A DNA stretch of 64,000 nt from an uncultured Hungatella sp. (GTDB taxonomy: Bacteria; Bacillota; Clostridia; Lachnospirales; Lachnospiraceae): assembly GCA_910577935.1 (NCBI GenBank), contig CAJTOT010000014.1, positions 11,987 to 75,986 on the forward strand, written 5' to 3'. Position numbers and translations under genes: made by a program. The first letter of the stretch is position 1. Every line of letters starts with the position of its first letter. The notes under the pieces are model-generated. The model was not told the DNA's origin. It searched no databases and worked only from the letters and a program-made list of their open reading frames with translations. Positions 32,634 through 40,937 of this stretch are shown here, one piece after another.

Positions 32634-34424
32634 ATGAAGGTTCAGAGAGGGAAGGGCCGGGAAGATGACAGCTACACCATCAAGACCTCCGCGTTCAACG
32701 AAAAGCCGGAGCTGATGGGGCTGGAGTGCAGAAACTGCGGAGGCGTTCTGGAGCTGACAGACAGGACTCACGCGGTCTGTCCTTACTGCGGCCAGAAATA
32801 CCTCATCGACGAGGCCAAGGGGACGGTCATCAACATCCAGGTGGACTACAGCGGGAACAACGAGATGCGCCAGGCGGTGAACAGCGCCAGGAACGCCCTG
32901 ATCATCTTTCTGTCGGTGGCGGCGGTTCTGGTGGTCATTATCCTGGGCTTCAATATCGCCGCGAAAAAGTCGGTGTTCTCCAGCTCCGACTCGGATCTTC
33001 CCGGAGGACAGCTTCTGCAGCTGTTTTTTACGGACATATTCGGGAAGGAGTACAAGGACATCACCGCCCAGGAGCTGGCGGGCATCCGCTACATCAAATG
33101 TTCTTATGAGAATGAGAAGGGAGAGAGCTTTAACTCCATCGCATACAGCTTCACGGACTACAAGGACTGTGAAAGCGAGGAAGAATTTCAGGATACCATA
33201 GAGACATGGACTTACCGGACCAAGCAGGTGACCTGGCCTTCTGATTACACCATGCTCACAGGCCTGACGAGAATCGACACCACGGACAGCGTGTGGATGT
33301 CTATGAGAACCTTCTCCCCGGACAACCACATCACCTGCGTGGACACGGACGACAGACTGGACACTGTGGCCTCATTGCTGAATCCGGAGCAGATTGAAGT
33401 CCTGCACATCGGAACCATGGGAAATAACCTGGACGATATCGGACAGTTTAAAAATCTTACAGAGCTGGAGGTGGACACCAATATCTCCAGCAGGGCCGTG
33501 GATCTGACCGGCCTTGGAGAGTGCGGGAAGCTAAAGCGGCTGCGGCTGCGGTGCGGAGAATCCTACACGGGGCTTGAGGGACTTGAGAAGCTGTCGGGGC
33601 TGGAGAGCCTCTCCATCGACAAGGTGGAGCTTGGGGACTGTACATTTCTGGAAAACATGCCTCTGCTCAGGGAGCTTTCCGTGTACACCGGAGAAGACCC
33701 GGATCTCTCCGTCCTGGAAAAACTTCCGAATTTGAGAAAGGTGGATTTCCTGGACAGCAATTATATCCCCGTGGAGGAGCTGGCGAAGCTGGGGCAGCTG
33801 GAGGAGCTGACCATCGCCGTCAACGAGGCGGAATCCCTGTCGGTCCTCGCCGCCATGGAGAGCCTGAGATATCTGGATCTTCACATGTCCATCAATGAGT
33901 ACCAGGTCCCTGTGGACGTGTCCCCCCTGGCAGGCCTTGTAAATCTGGAATACCTGTACATGGATAATTTCTGGGGCTCGGACATTATAGGGATTGAGCC
34001 GGTTCTGCAGCTGCCGGTCCTCAAGGTGTTCCGGTGGGGAGATCGTTTTTCTACGGAGTCCAGCATTTTTATAAACCCGATTCTTGTGACAGACAACCAG
34101 GCGCTGGAGGAGATCGGCTTCCTCAACTGCATCCCCAGGGATTTGGAGACGGGAGAGGAGCTGGGTTTCGCCTTTCTCTCCTGCTATCCAGGCGTGAAGC
34201 GCCTTTATCTGGACGGATGTGAGCTGACAGACATCTCCTTTGTGGCAGATTTGCAGGATCTGAGGAGGTGCAGCCTCCAGGACAACAAGATCAGCGATCT
34301 GTCCCCCCTGACTGCCTGCAAAAAGCTGGAGCTGATCTCCGTGGACGCCCAGGCGGCGGCAGGAACCCGGTTTCCCGGAGACGTGACGGTGAATACAGAG
34401 AGCTATATTACCATCTACGAGTGA
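32634..34424 (+). CDS. Zinc-ribbon membrane protein with long leucine-rich-repeat domain (paralogue 2)
   Basis: A 596-residue relative of the preceding protein. Its zinc ribbon has C32/C35 and C49/C52, a transmembrane helix lies near residues 87-107, and a linking domain contains LAGIRYIKCSYENEKGE, matching the paralogue. At least ten leucine-rich repeats follow (LTELEVDTN, LKRLRLRCG, LESLSIDKV, LRELSVYTG, LRKVDFLDS, LEELTIAV, LRYLDLHM, LEYLYMDN, VKRLYLDG, LRRCSLQDN). LRR arrays usually bind proteins or glycans. A perfect AAGGAGG precedes the ATG. I know no named family for this layout; it could be a surface sensor or scaffold. Confidence 0.72.
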   Translation: MKVQRGKGREDDSYTIKTSAFNEKPELMGLECRNCGGVLELTDRTHAVCPYCGQKYLIDEAKGTVINIQVDYSGNNEMRQAVNSARNALIIFLSVAAVLVVIILGFNIAAKKSVFSSSDSDLPGGQLLQLFFTDIFGKEYKDITAQELAGIRYIKCSYENEKGESFNSIAYSFTDYKDCESEEEFQDTIETWTYRTKQVTWPSDYTMLTGLTRIDTTDSVWMSMRTFSPDNHITCVDTDDRLDTVASLLNPEQIEVLHIGTMGNNLDDIGQFKNLTELEVDTNISSRAVDLTGLGECGKLKRLRLRCGESYTGLEGLEKLSGLESLSIDKVELGDCTFLENMPLLRELSVYTGEDPDLSVLEKLPNLRKVDFLDSNYIPVEELAKLGQLEELTIAVNEAESLSVLAAMESLRYLDLHMSINEYQVPVDVSPLAGLVNLEYLYMDNFWGSDIIGIEPVLQLPVLKVFRWGDRFSTESSIFINPILVTDNQALEEIGFLNCIPRDLETGEELGFAFLSCYPGVKRLYLDGCELTDISFVADLQDLRRCSLQDNKISDLSPLTACKKLELISVDAQAAAGTRFPGDVTVNTESYITIYE

Positions 34425-34432
34425 GAAAATGA

Positions 34433-34461
34433 TTTACATCAGTTTATTAATTTTATATAAT
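34433..34461 (+). promoter_or_regulatory. Promoter upstream of the leader hairpin
   Basis: TTTACA (34433-34438), a 17-nt spacer and TATAAT (34456-34461). Transcripts from here would meet the strong hairpin at 34535-34580 after about 70 nt. Confidence 0.6.
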
Positions 34462-34534
34462 GATGTTGGAGGCAAAAGGTATTTTGCCCCCTGATGCCCG
34501 CGGATTGTTCCGCACTACGTGCTCTTACAATCCT

Positions 34535-34580
34535 AAAAACATGAAAAATCCGCCCTGTCGGGCTGCTTTTTCATGTTTTT
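34535..34580. terminator. Very stable hairpin with U-tract, bidirectional terminator or attenuator
   Basis: A perfect 14-bp stem, AAAAACATGAAAAA (34535-34548) with TTTTTCATGTTTTT (34567-34580), encloses an inner GCCC/GGGC stem and a 4-nt loop. Its A/T outer arms give U-runs on both strands. It could end the LRR-gene transcript or, since a promoter lies 75 nt upstream, end a short leader RNA. Confidence 0.65.
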
Positions 34581-34592
34581 ACGGGTTCCAAA

Positions 34593-34627
34593 GTCATGTA
34601 TTGACATGCAGGCATGTCATACATGAC
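34593..34627. promoter_or_regulatory. Operator-like 35-bp imperfect palindrome
   Basis: GTCATGTATTGACATGC and GCATGTCATACATGAC are inverted copies (one extra T) around a 2-nt centre. The right arm overlaps the -35 box of the promoter at 34623-34651. The size and position fit a repressor operator; no matching regulator is apparent in the window. Confidence 0.55.
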
Positions 34628-34651
34628 CTTTTAACCCCGGCATCATATAAT
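34623..34651 (+). promoter_or_regulatory. Putative promoter of the FtsA-like gene
   Basis: ATGACC (34623-34628), a 17-nt spacer and TATAAT (34646-34651), 67 nt before the start codon. The -35 box is weak and buried in a palindrome. Confidence 0.45.
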
Positions 34652-34717
34652 ACCAAACAGCGAAGACGGCAGCGTGGCTGTCTGAAAGCAATAATCATGC
34701 AGAAGGAGCAGGGGTGT

Positions 34718-37039
34718 ATGGCTAGACCACAAGTGAAAAAAACGCAGGTTTCCAGAAAGGCAAAGGTTCCCGCGCAGGCGAAGCTTCCCATGAGGGAGCA
34801 GGACAACGAAGTCGTGTTTGCCATGGATATCGGAACCAGAAGCATCATCGGCATGGTAGGGGTTGTCCAGGAGGGCAAGGTCAACATCATTGCGGTGGAG
34901 AGGGAGGAGCATGCCCAGAGAGCCATGATCGACGGGCAGATCGAGAATATAGAGAAGGTTTCGACTCTTGCCGGCAAAGTGAAGAAGCGGCTGGAGGACA
35001 AAACCCATATCAGGCTGTCCCGAGTCTGTGTGGCCGCCGCGGGGCGGGCTCTGCGGACCAAGAGGGCCGACTACGAGATGGAGCTTCCCGGAACCCAGCT
35101 GATCGACGACGAGATCATCAGCCGTCTGGAGGCGGGCGCCATCACCAGGGCGGAGGAGGCGTTCGACGCGGAGAAGGAGTCGGCGGAGGATTCCAGGCGC
35201 TTTTATCTGGTGGGCTACACGGTGTGCCAGTATTATCTGGACAAATATATGATATCCAACTTAAAAGACCACAGAGGGCGCGAGATCAAGGTGGACCTTA
35301 TCGCCACCTTTCTGCCCAGCGAGGTGGTGGAGAGCCTCTATACCACCATGAACAAGATCGGCCTTGAAGTGGCCAGCCTGACTCTGGAGCCCATTGCCGC
35401 CATCAACGCGGCTATTCCTGAAAATATCAGGCTTCTGAACCTGGTGCTTGTGGATATCGGGGCGGGAACCTCGGATATCGCTGCATGCACCAGCGGAAGC
35501 GTCACCGGCTACACCATGGCCACCATGGCGGGGGACGAGGTCACGGAGACGATTATGAAGCAGTATCTGGTGGATTTTTCCACAGCCGAGACCATAAAGG
35601 CCCAGCTGAACCTCCAGGAGGAGATACGGTTCGCCAATATTCTGGGTATAGAGCAGATCCTGCCCAGAACCGAGGTGGCAGGGTGCATCAGGGGCACGGT
35701 GGAGGCCCTTTCCAAGGAGATTGCGGACAAGGTGGTGGAGATCAACGGGACGGCTCCCTCGGCCCTGTTTCTGGCAGGAGGAGGAAGCAAGCTGGCGGGG
35801 CTTAAGGACGGCATCACCGACGCCCTGGGCATGGACGCCAGCCGTGTGGCCATTGCGGGAAATTATTTCCGTACCAACGCATTTTCGGAGGAATATGATT
35901 TAAACAATCCGGAGTACGCCACTCCCCTGGGGATAGCCGTGTCCTCCGGTCTCAACATGATCAATGACAGCTTCCGGGTGACCCTAAACGGCCGCCCGGC
36001 CAAGCTCTTCAGAAGCGGAACCTTCACGGCGCTGAACCTGCTGATGATGAACGGGTATAATTTCAGAGACATCGTGGGCCGGGCAGGCATGAACCTGACC
36101 GTGACTGTCAACGGGCAGAGGAAGGTGTTCTACGGGATGGCGTCGGAGCCGGCCTCCCTCCTGATCAACCAGAAGGAGGGGAAACTTTCCGACGTGATCC
36201 ACGCGGGAGACTTTATCGATTTTGTCCCGGCGGTTCAGGGCAGGGATGCCAAGGCCTGTCTGGGGGACATCGACGGAGTGACGCCCCGGGCGGACGTGAC
36301 GCTCAACGGGATGCAGGCCTCTCTGAAGACCTATCTGAAAAGCGGCGACGTGATCATCGTAAAGAGGGAAGAAGAGGAGAACAGGGCAGAGGAAGAACCG
36401 GAGGGAGCCCAGAAGCAGGCAGAGGCGCCGGAGCCGCCCCTTTCGTCGGATAGCCGCAGCGCGCTCCCGTCGGACGGCGGAAGCGTGATGTCTGCGCTGT
36501 CGGATGGCCGCAGCGTGTTCCCGTCAGACGGCGGAAGCGGGATGCTCCGGGCAGGGAATGAGGACAAGACGTCCGGGACAGGCAGCGGAAGCGGGACATC
36601 TGTGCCGGGGAACGACAGCGGCGCGCCGGTGACGGACAGTGACAGCAGGATATTCCAGGCAGGGAACGAGAGTGAAGAATCCGGGGCGGGCAGCGAAACA
36701 TCCCCGGCGTCCGATGACGGCGGCCTCTCTCCCGCAGATGCCAAAGACAGTCCGGAAGCCCAGGCTCCTGGGGCCTTGGAGGCGGAAGGGAGGCCGGCGG
36801 AGGAAATCGTGCCGGAGAGAGAGACCGTGCTGTTCCAGCTGAACGATGCTCCCCTGCGCCTCCCCAAAAAAGAAGATGGACGCCCCTATTATCTCATGGA
36901 TCTGATCCAGTACGCAGGCATTGACTTAGAGCATCCCAAGGGCACAGTGATCTTGAAGGTCAACCAGGAGATCGGGAGATTTCAGCAGGTTCTGCGGGCG
37001 GGGGACAGAATCTATATCCAGGAAGAGGAGAGACAGTAA
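34718..37039 (+). CDS. FtsA-fold ATPase with repeat-rich tail and beta-grasp-like C-terminal domains
   Basis: A 773-residue protein whose N-terminal ~400 residues have the actin/HSP70 fold of FtsA/PilM: FAMDIGTRSIIGMVG phosphate-1, LVLVDIGAGTSDIA phosphate-2, and FLAGGGSKLAGL adenosine loop. After it come two VTVNG/VTLNG-type modules ending in aGDfI or SGDVI, and an 18-residue tandem repeat in a Ser/Gly/Asp-rich linker (about 560-700). A last module, VLFQLNDAPLRL...VLRAGDRIYI, closes the protein. The start 34718 follows AAGGAG. It is not beside ftsZ and is far longer than FtsA (~420), so it may be a second FtsA-like or envelope-assembly protein. The family is commonly annotated as cell division protein in Lachnospiraceae. 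Confidence 0.8.
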   Translation: MARPQVKKTQVSRKAKVPAQAKLPMREQDNEVVFAMDIGTRSIIGMVGVVQEGKVNIIAVEREEHAQRAMIDGQIENIEKVSTLAGKVKKRLEDKTHIRLSRVCVAAAGRALRTKRADYEMELPGTQLIDDEIISRLEAGAITRAEEAFDAEKESAEDSRRFYLVGYTVCQYYLDKYMISNLKDHRGREIKVDLIATFLPSEVVESLYTTMNKIGLEVASLTLEPIAAINAAIPENIRLLNLVLVDIGAGTSDIAACTSGSVTGYTMATMAGDEVTETIMKQYLVDFSTAETIKAQLNLQEEIRFANILGIEQILPRTEVAGCIRGTVEALSKEIADKVVEINGTAPSALFLAGGGSKLAGLKDGITDALGMDASRVAIAGNYFRTNAFSEEYDLNNPEYATPLGIAVSSGLNMINDSFRVTLNGRPAKLFRSGTFTALNLLMMNGYNFRDIVGRAGMNLTVTVNGQRKVFYGMASEPASLLINQKEGKLSDVIHAGDFIDFVPAVQGRDAKACLGDIDGVTPRADVTLNGMQASLKTYLKSGDVIIVKREEEENRAEEEPEGAQKQAEAPEPPLSSDSRSALPSDGGSVMSALSDGRSVFPSDGGSGMLRAGNEDKTSGTGSGSGTSVPGNDSGAPVTDSDSRIFQAGNESEESGAGSETSPASDDGGLSPADAKDSPEAQAPGALEAEGRPAEEIVPERETVLFQLNDAPLRLPKKEDGRPYYLMDLIQYAGIDLEHPKGTVILKVNQEIGRFQQVLRAGDRIYIQEEERQ
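36446..36545 (+). repeat. 54-bp tandem repeat inside the FtsA-like gene
   Basis: Two nearly identical units (36446-36499 and 36500-36545, the second incomplete) encode SDSRSALPSDGGSVMSAL and SDGRSVFPSDGGSGM. Divergent Ser/Asp/Gly units follow. Such in-frame repeats often vary in copy number between strains. Confidence 0.7.
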
Positions 37040-37157
37040 TTATTTCTCAATAATTAGATTTATTGAGAGAAGTAACGATTCTTCTGGTCCGGGGAGGGGC
37101 TTTTGGGGATATTCTTACAGGAGATAATGATTCGTCGACGAGAAGGAGGAAGATGCC

Positions 37158-38333
37158 ATGAACTATTATGAAGAGGCGCTTAAGATGCACGAGGAGCACA
37201 GAGGCAAGATTCAGGTGGTGAGCAAGGTAAAGCTGGAGAACCGGGATGATCTGAGCACTGCCTACACGCCGGGGGTGGCACAGCCCTGCAAGGAGATCGC
37301 CAGGGATAAGAAAAACGTCTACAAATACACGGCAAAGAGCAATCTTGTAGCCGTGGTATCCGACGGGACGGCGGTTCTGGGGCTGGGCAGCATCGGGGCT
37401 GAGGCCGCTATCCCGGTTATGGAGGGAAAGTCCATCCTGTTTAAACAGTTCGGAGGCGTGGACGCATTTCCCATCTGCCTGGATACCAAGGACACGGAGG
37501 AGATTATCAAGGCGGTGAAGCAGATCGCCCCGGTGTTCGGAGGCATCAACTTGGAGGACATCGCCTCCCCCAAGTGCTTTGAGATCGAGCGGCGGCTGGA
37601 GGAGGAGCTGGATATCCCCGTATTTCACGATGACCAGCACGGCACGGCCATTGTGGTGACGGCGGCCCTGCTCAACGCCCTGAAGGTGGTGGGCAAAAGG
37701 CTTGACGAGATTAAAGTGGTGCTCAACGGACCAGGCTCTGCCGGAACCGCCATCATCAAGATGATGCTGACCGCAGGGGTGAAGCACATCATCGCCTGTG
37801 ACGAGAACGGCATCCTCTACAAGGACAGAGGCGTGGGAATCGTGGATCACAAGAAGATGCTGTGTGACATAACCAACCTGGAAGATATGAGAGGAACCCT
37901 GGCAGATGCCCTGGCGGGAGCCGATGTGTTTGTAGGCGTGTCCGTGGGCGGGGTTTTAAAGACAGAGATGATAAAGGCCATGAACCCAGACCCCATAGTG
38001 TTTGCCATGGCAAACCCGGTTCCGGAGATCATGTACGACGAGGCCATGGAGGCAGGCGTGAAGGTCATGGGGACAGGCCGATCCGATTTCCCTAACCAGA
38101 TCAACAACGTGCTGGCGTTTCCGGGGATTTTCCGGGGAGCCCTGGACGCGGGCGCCAGGGACATTAACTACGAGATGAAGCTGGCGGCGGCCAGGGCCAT
38201 CGCCGAGCTGGTGGAGCCGGAGAAGCTGTGCGCGGAGTATATTATCCCCTCAGCCCTCGACCCGCGGGTGGCAGAGCATGTGGCCCGGCGGGTCGGGGAG
38301 GCGGCAGAGGCGTCGGGGGCCGTGAGAAAGTAA
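37158..38333 (+). CDS. maeB: Malic enzyme (malate dehydrogenase, oxaloacetate-decarboxylating)
   Basis: A 391-residue short bacterial malic enzyme: malate + NAD(P)+ to pyruvate + CO2. Motifs: STAYTPGVAQPCKEI, DGTAVLGLGSIGAEAAIPVMEGK, HDDQHGTAIV for the metal site, and the nucleotide fold NGPGSAGTAI. It lacks the C-terminal phosphotransacetylase-like domain of the long MaeB form. The coenzyme cannot be told from sequence. GAGAAGGAGG precedes the ATG. The 118-nt gap before it holds an AT-rich hairpin (TCTCAATAA/TTATTGAGA, 37045-37068). It ends 1 nt from the convergent LysR gene. Confidence 0.92.
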   Translation: MNYYEEALKMHEEHRGKIQVVSKVKLENRDDLSTAYTPGVAQPCKEIARDKKNVYKYTAKSNLVAVVSDGTAVLGLGSIGAEAAIPVMEGKSILFKQFGGVDAFPICLDTKDTEEIIKAVKQIAPVFGGINLEDIASPKCFEIERRLEEELDIPVFHDDQHGTAIVVTAALLNALKVVGKRLDEIKVVLNGPGSAGTAIIKMMLTAGVKHIIACDENGILYKDRGVGIVDHKKMLCDITNLEDMRGTLADALAGADVFVGVSVGGVLKTEMIKAMNPDPIVFAMANPVPEIMYDEAMEAGVKVMGTGRSDFPNQINNVLAFPGIFRGALDAGARDINYEMKLAAARAIAELVEPEKLCAEYIIPSALDPRVAEHVARRVGEAAEASGAVRK

Positions 38334-38334
38334 C

Positions 38335-39270
38335 TCAGACATTGAGAAGCAGATACTGGATGAACATCTTCACGGCATGGGCCGTATAGTTTCTGTCGGG
38401 GAGAAGGACATAGAACAGCCTCTCCGCCAGATGGGAGTCCAGCTTGTAAAACAAAAGAGGAGAATCTGCATTCTGTACCATGCGGTCACTGATAAAGGTG
38501 GCCGCAAAATTTTTTTCTGCCAGATGATAGGCTGTGGCCAGCTGTGACAGATGGAGCTTGATTCTGGGTTCAAACCCGGCCTTCTGGAACAGGCCCAGGG
38601 CGCGGTCGTACAGGTTGTTTCCCGGCGTCAGGAGAATATATTCCAGATCGCGGAAAGTCTCCAGGGGCAGGAGGGGGCAGTCTGTCTCCAGATGCCTGTT
38701 GTCAAGAATATCGCCGGCAGTGAGCGCCATGTCCGAAGCTTTCTGATTGACAGGCTCTTCCCTGTGGACCGCAAGCAGAATGTGGTCGTAAAAAAGAGAA
38801 TAGCGCTCAAAATTGCGCATAAAAGCAGTGTTGCAGCTGAAAGTCAGGTCAATTTTCCTCTCCGTCAGCATGTCAGCCAGCACATCTGAACTTTCTTCAA
38901 TCAGTTCTAAGCGGATTCCCGGATAGTTCCGGCTGAAGCTGGCCAGCACCTTGGGAAGAATATAGGCATTGAGGTAGTGAGAGCCGCCCAGACGAATCTG
39001 TCCCGTGTTCAAATCCCGGATATCCTGAATCTGACGTTCCAGATCCTGTTCCAGACCATTCATCTTTTTAACCGCGTCAATATAAATCTGACCTGCCGCA
39101 GTCAGCTTCAGGGGGCGTCTGCTCCGGTCAAACAGGGGCATGCCGATGGACTCCTCAACTTTCTGCACCGCGATGCTCAAGGCCGGCTGGGTCATATAGA
39201 GGCGCTGGGCTGCTCTGGAAAAACTCCCTTCCTCGTACACCTGGTAAATGTACTTCATATCCTGCTGCAT
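38335..39270 (-). CDS. LysR-family transcriptional regulator
   Basis: A 311-residue LTTR. The winged HTH is at the N-terminus (MKYIYQVYEEGSFSRAAQRLYMTQPALS, key block SRAAQRLYMTQPALS), with a co-inducer-binding domain from about residue 90. The start at 39270 follows GAGG 8 nt upstream; an open frame continues beyond it without a ribosome site. It is divergent from the UxaA-type lyase genes, the classical LysR layout, so it probably senses their substrate and activates them. It converges on the malic enzyme gene with only one base between the stops and no terminator. Confidence 0.9.
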   Translation of the reverse strand: MQQDMKYIYQVYEEGSFSRAAQRLYMTQPALSIAVQKVEESIGMPLFDRSRRPLKLTAAGQIYIDAVKKMNGLEQDLERQIQDIRDLNTGQIRLGGSHYLNAYILPKVLASFSRNYPGIRLELIEESSDVLADMLTERKIDLTFSCNTAFMRNFERYSLFYDHILLAVHREEPVNQKASDMALTAGDILDNRHLETDCPLLPLETFRDLEYILLTPGNNLYDRALGLFQKAGFEPRIKLHLSQLATAYHLAEKNFAATFISDRMVQNADSPLLFYKLDSHLAERLFYVLLPDRNYTAHAVKMFIQYLLLNV

Positions 39271-39309
39271 AGTATAAACCTCATTTATATTATTATAAAT
39301 TCCATAAAA

Positions 39310-39338
39310 TTGATTATATATTATTCTTGTGTTATTGT
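39310..39338 (+). promoter_or_regulatory. Weak promoter of the SAF/UxaA/permease operon
   Basis: TTGATT (39310-39315), a 17-nt spacer and TATTGT (39333-39338). The poor -10 fits a promoter that needs an activator such as the divergent LysR protein. Confidence 0.4.
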
Positions 39339-39341
39339 AAA
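39313..39341 (-). promoter_or_regulatory. Promoter of the LysR gene
   Basis: Read on the - strand: TTTACA (39341-39336), a 17-nt spacer and TATAAT (39318-39313). It overlaps the opposing candidate promoter almost exactly. Confidence 0.6.
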
Positions 39342-39393
39342 GATACGATGTATTGAAAAGGAAGGCAGCACCGGAAAAGAAAGGAAGAAGGCT

Positions 39394-39696
39394 ATGGAGA
39401 TCAACGGATTGCTTATGGATCTGAACGACAATGTAGTCACCTGTGTGGCGCAGGTTCCCGCCGGGGAAAAGGTCGTTTACCGGAAAGGAGAGGAGGTATG
39501 CGCCCTGACGGCGGAGGAGGAGATTCCCTGCTGTCACAAGATTGCCCTGAACGACCTGGCCCGGGGGGAGGATGTGATCAAATACGGGGAGCTTATCGGA
39601 AGAACCACCGGACCTGTGAAAAAGGGGCACTGGGTATCTCACCACAATATCTACAGCGTGCCTCGGGATTATGAGAGCGAACTGGTAAGTGTTTAG
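39394..39696 (+). CDS. SAF-domain subunit of a UxaA-type hydroxyacid dehydratase/lyase
   Basis: A 100-residue protein equal to the N-terminal SAF domain of altronate/galactarate dehydratases: DLNDNVVTCVAQVPAGEKV, IPCCHKIALNDLARGEDVIKYGELIG, and HWVSHHNI. It is encoded separately from the large subunit 38 nt downstream, as in SuyAB (sulfolactate sulfo-lyase) and in split UxaA enzymes. AAAGGAAG precedes the ATG. Substrate unknown; see the neighbour. Confidence 0.85.
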   Translation: MEINGLLMDLNDNVVTCVAQVPAGEKVVYRKGEEVCALTAEEEIPCCHKIALNDLARGEDVIKYGELIGRTTGPVKKGHWVSHHNIYSVPRDYESELVSV

Positions 39697-39734
39697 GCGG
39701 CTTCAGACAGCAAGAAGAAGGAAGGAGAGAGAAT

Positions 39735-40895
39735 ATGCAGTTTTGGGGATATAAGAGGAAAGAAGGACGGGCGGGAATCAGGAACCATGTGCTGATTCTT
39801 CCTGCCTGCGCCTGCGGAAGCGAGAGCGCCCGCATCGTGGCAAGCCAGGTGCGGGGAGCGGTAAATATTGTGTTTAACACCGGGTGTTCCGACGTGGCGG
39901 ACAACACGGCCATGTCCCAGAAGGTTCTCACAGGTTTTGCCTGCAATCCCAACGTCTACGGCGTGGTCATTATCGGCCTGGGATGTGAGACCGTGCCTCA
40001 TATGGAGCTGAGAAAAAAGATTCAGTCCATGACCAGCAAGCCGGTGGTGTCCTTCGGGATTCAAGATGAGGGCGGGACCTTAAAGACCATTGAGAAGGCA
40101 GTGAGGGCTGCCAGGGATATGGCGGCAGAGGCAGCCATGCAGCCCAAAGAGCTGTGCGACATCTCGGAGCTTCTTCTGGGGATTGAGTGCGGCGGCTCCG
40201 ACGCCACCTCCGGCATTGCCAGCAACCCGGCGGTGGGAGAACTGAGCGACCTGCTCATCGACCTGGGAGCCTCCACTGTCATGAGCGAGTCCATTGAGTG
40301 GATCGGCGGCGAGCATGTTCTCGCCAAGCGGGCGGCCACCCCCGAGATACATAACCAGATTATTCAGGTATGCAGAAACTATGAGGATCACTTGAAAGCG
40401 GCAGGGCAGGACTGCCGCGCCGGACAGCCGACGCCGGGAAACAAGGCGGGAGGCCTGTCTACCCTGGACGAGAAGAGTCTTGGCTGTATCCGCAAAGGCG
40501 GAACGCGTCCCATCGTGGAAGTGGTGGAACAGGCAGGGCGCCCTGAAAAATCCGGCGCCATCGTTATGGATACGGCAGGATACGATATCTCCTCTGTCAC
40601 ATCCATGGTGGCAGGCGGGTGCAATGCGGTGATATTTACCACAGGGAGAGGAACCCCCACGGGGAACGCCATCGTCCCGGTGCTGAAGGTGACTGCCAAC
40701 GCCGTCACCTTCGAGAAGATGGAGGACAACATGGATGTGGATTTAAGCGGCATCATAAGAGGAACCAGGACTTTTCAGGAGTGCGGAAGGGACCTGCTGG
40801 CGGTGATTCTGGACATCTGCAACGGAAAGATGACAAAGGCGGAGGCTTACGGGTTCTCCGACATTGCGGTGGACCATGTGTGCAGGTTTGTGTAG
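39735..40895 (+). CDS. UxaA-family hydroxyacid dehydratase/lyase, large subunit
   Basis: A 386-residue catalytic subunit: FWGYKRKEGRAGIRNHVLI, then the conserved IECGGSDATSGIASNPAVG and DTAGYDISSVTSMVAGGCN blocks of the altronate/galactarate dehydratase C-terminal family. Relatives include altronate and galactarate dehydratases and SuyB, which act on 2-hydroxyacids with iron or another metal. With the SAF subunit, a LysR regulator and a permease it forms an uptake-and-lysis module. The product could be a 2-keto acid feeding central metabolism. I cannot choose among altronate, galactarate, sulfolactate or another substrate. Confidence 0.85.
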   Translation: MQFWGYKRKEGRAGIRNHVLILPACACGSESARIVASQVRGAVNIVFNTGCSDVADNTAMSQKVLTGFACNPNVYGVVIIGLGCETVPHMELRKKIQSMTSKPVVSFGIQDEGGTLKTIEKAVRAARDMAAEAAMQPKELCDISELLLGIECGGSDATSGIASNPAVGELSDLLIDLGASTVMSESIEWIGGEHVLAKRAATPEIHNQIIQVCRNYEDHLKAAGQDCRAGQPTPGNKAGGLSTLDEKSLGCIRKGGTRPIVEVVEQAGRPEKSGAIVMDTAGYDISSVTSMVAGGCNAVIFTTGRGTPTGNAIVPVLKVTANAVTFEKMEDNMDVDLSGIIRGTRTFQECGRDLLAVILDICNGKMTKAEAYGFSDIAVDHVCRFV

Positions 40896-40937
40896 CAGGA
40901 ACCAGGAAACAGTACATTTCACAAAAAGGAGAAACAT

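Noticed and set aside
32091..33329. A 412-codon - strand frame opposite the zinc-ribbon/LRR genes
   Set aside because: Composition and lack of a ribosome site mark it as a shadow of the + strand pair.
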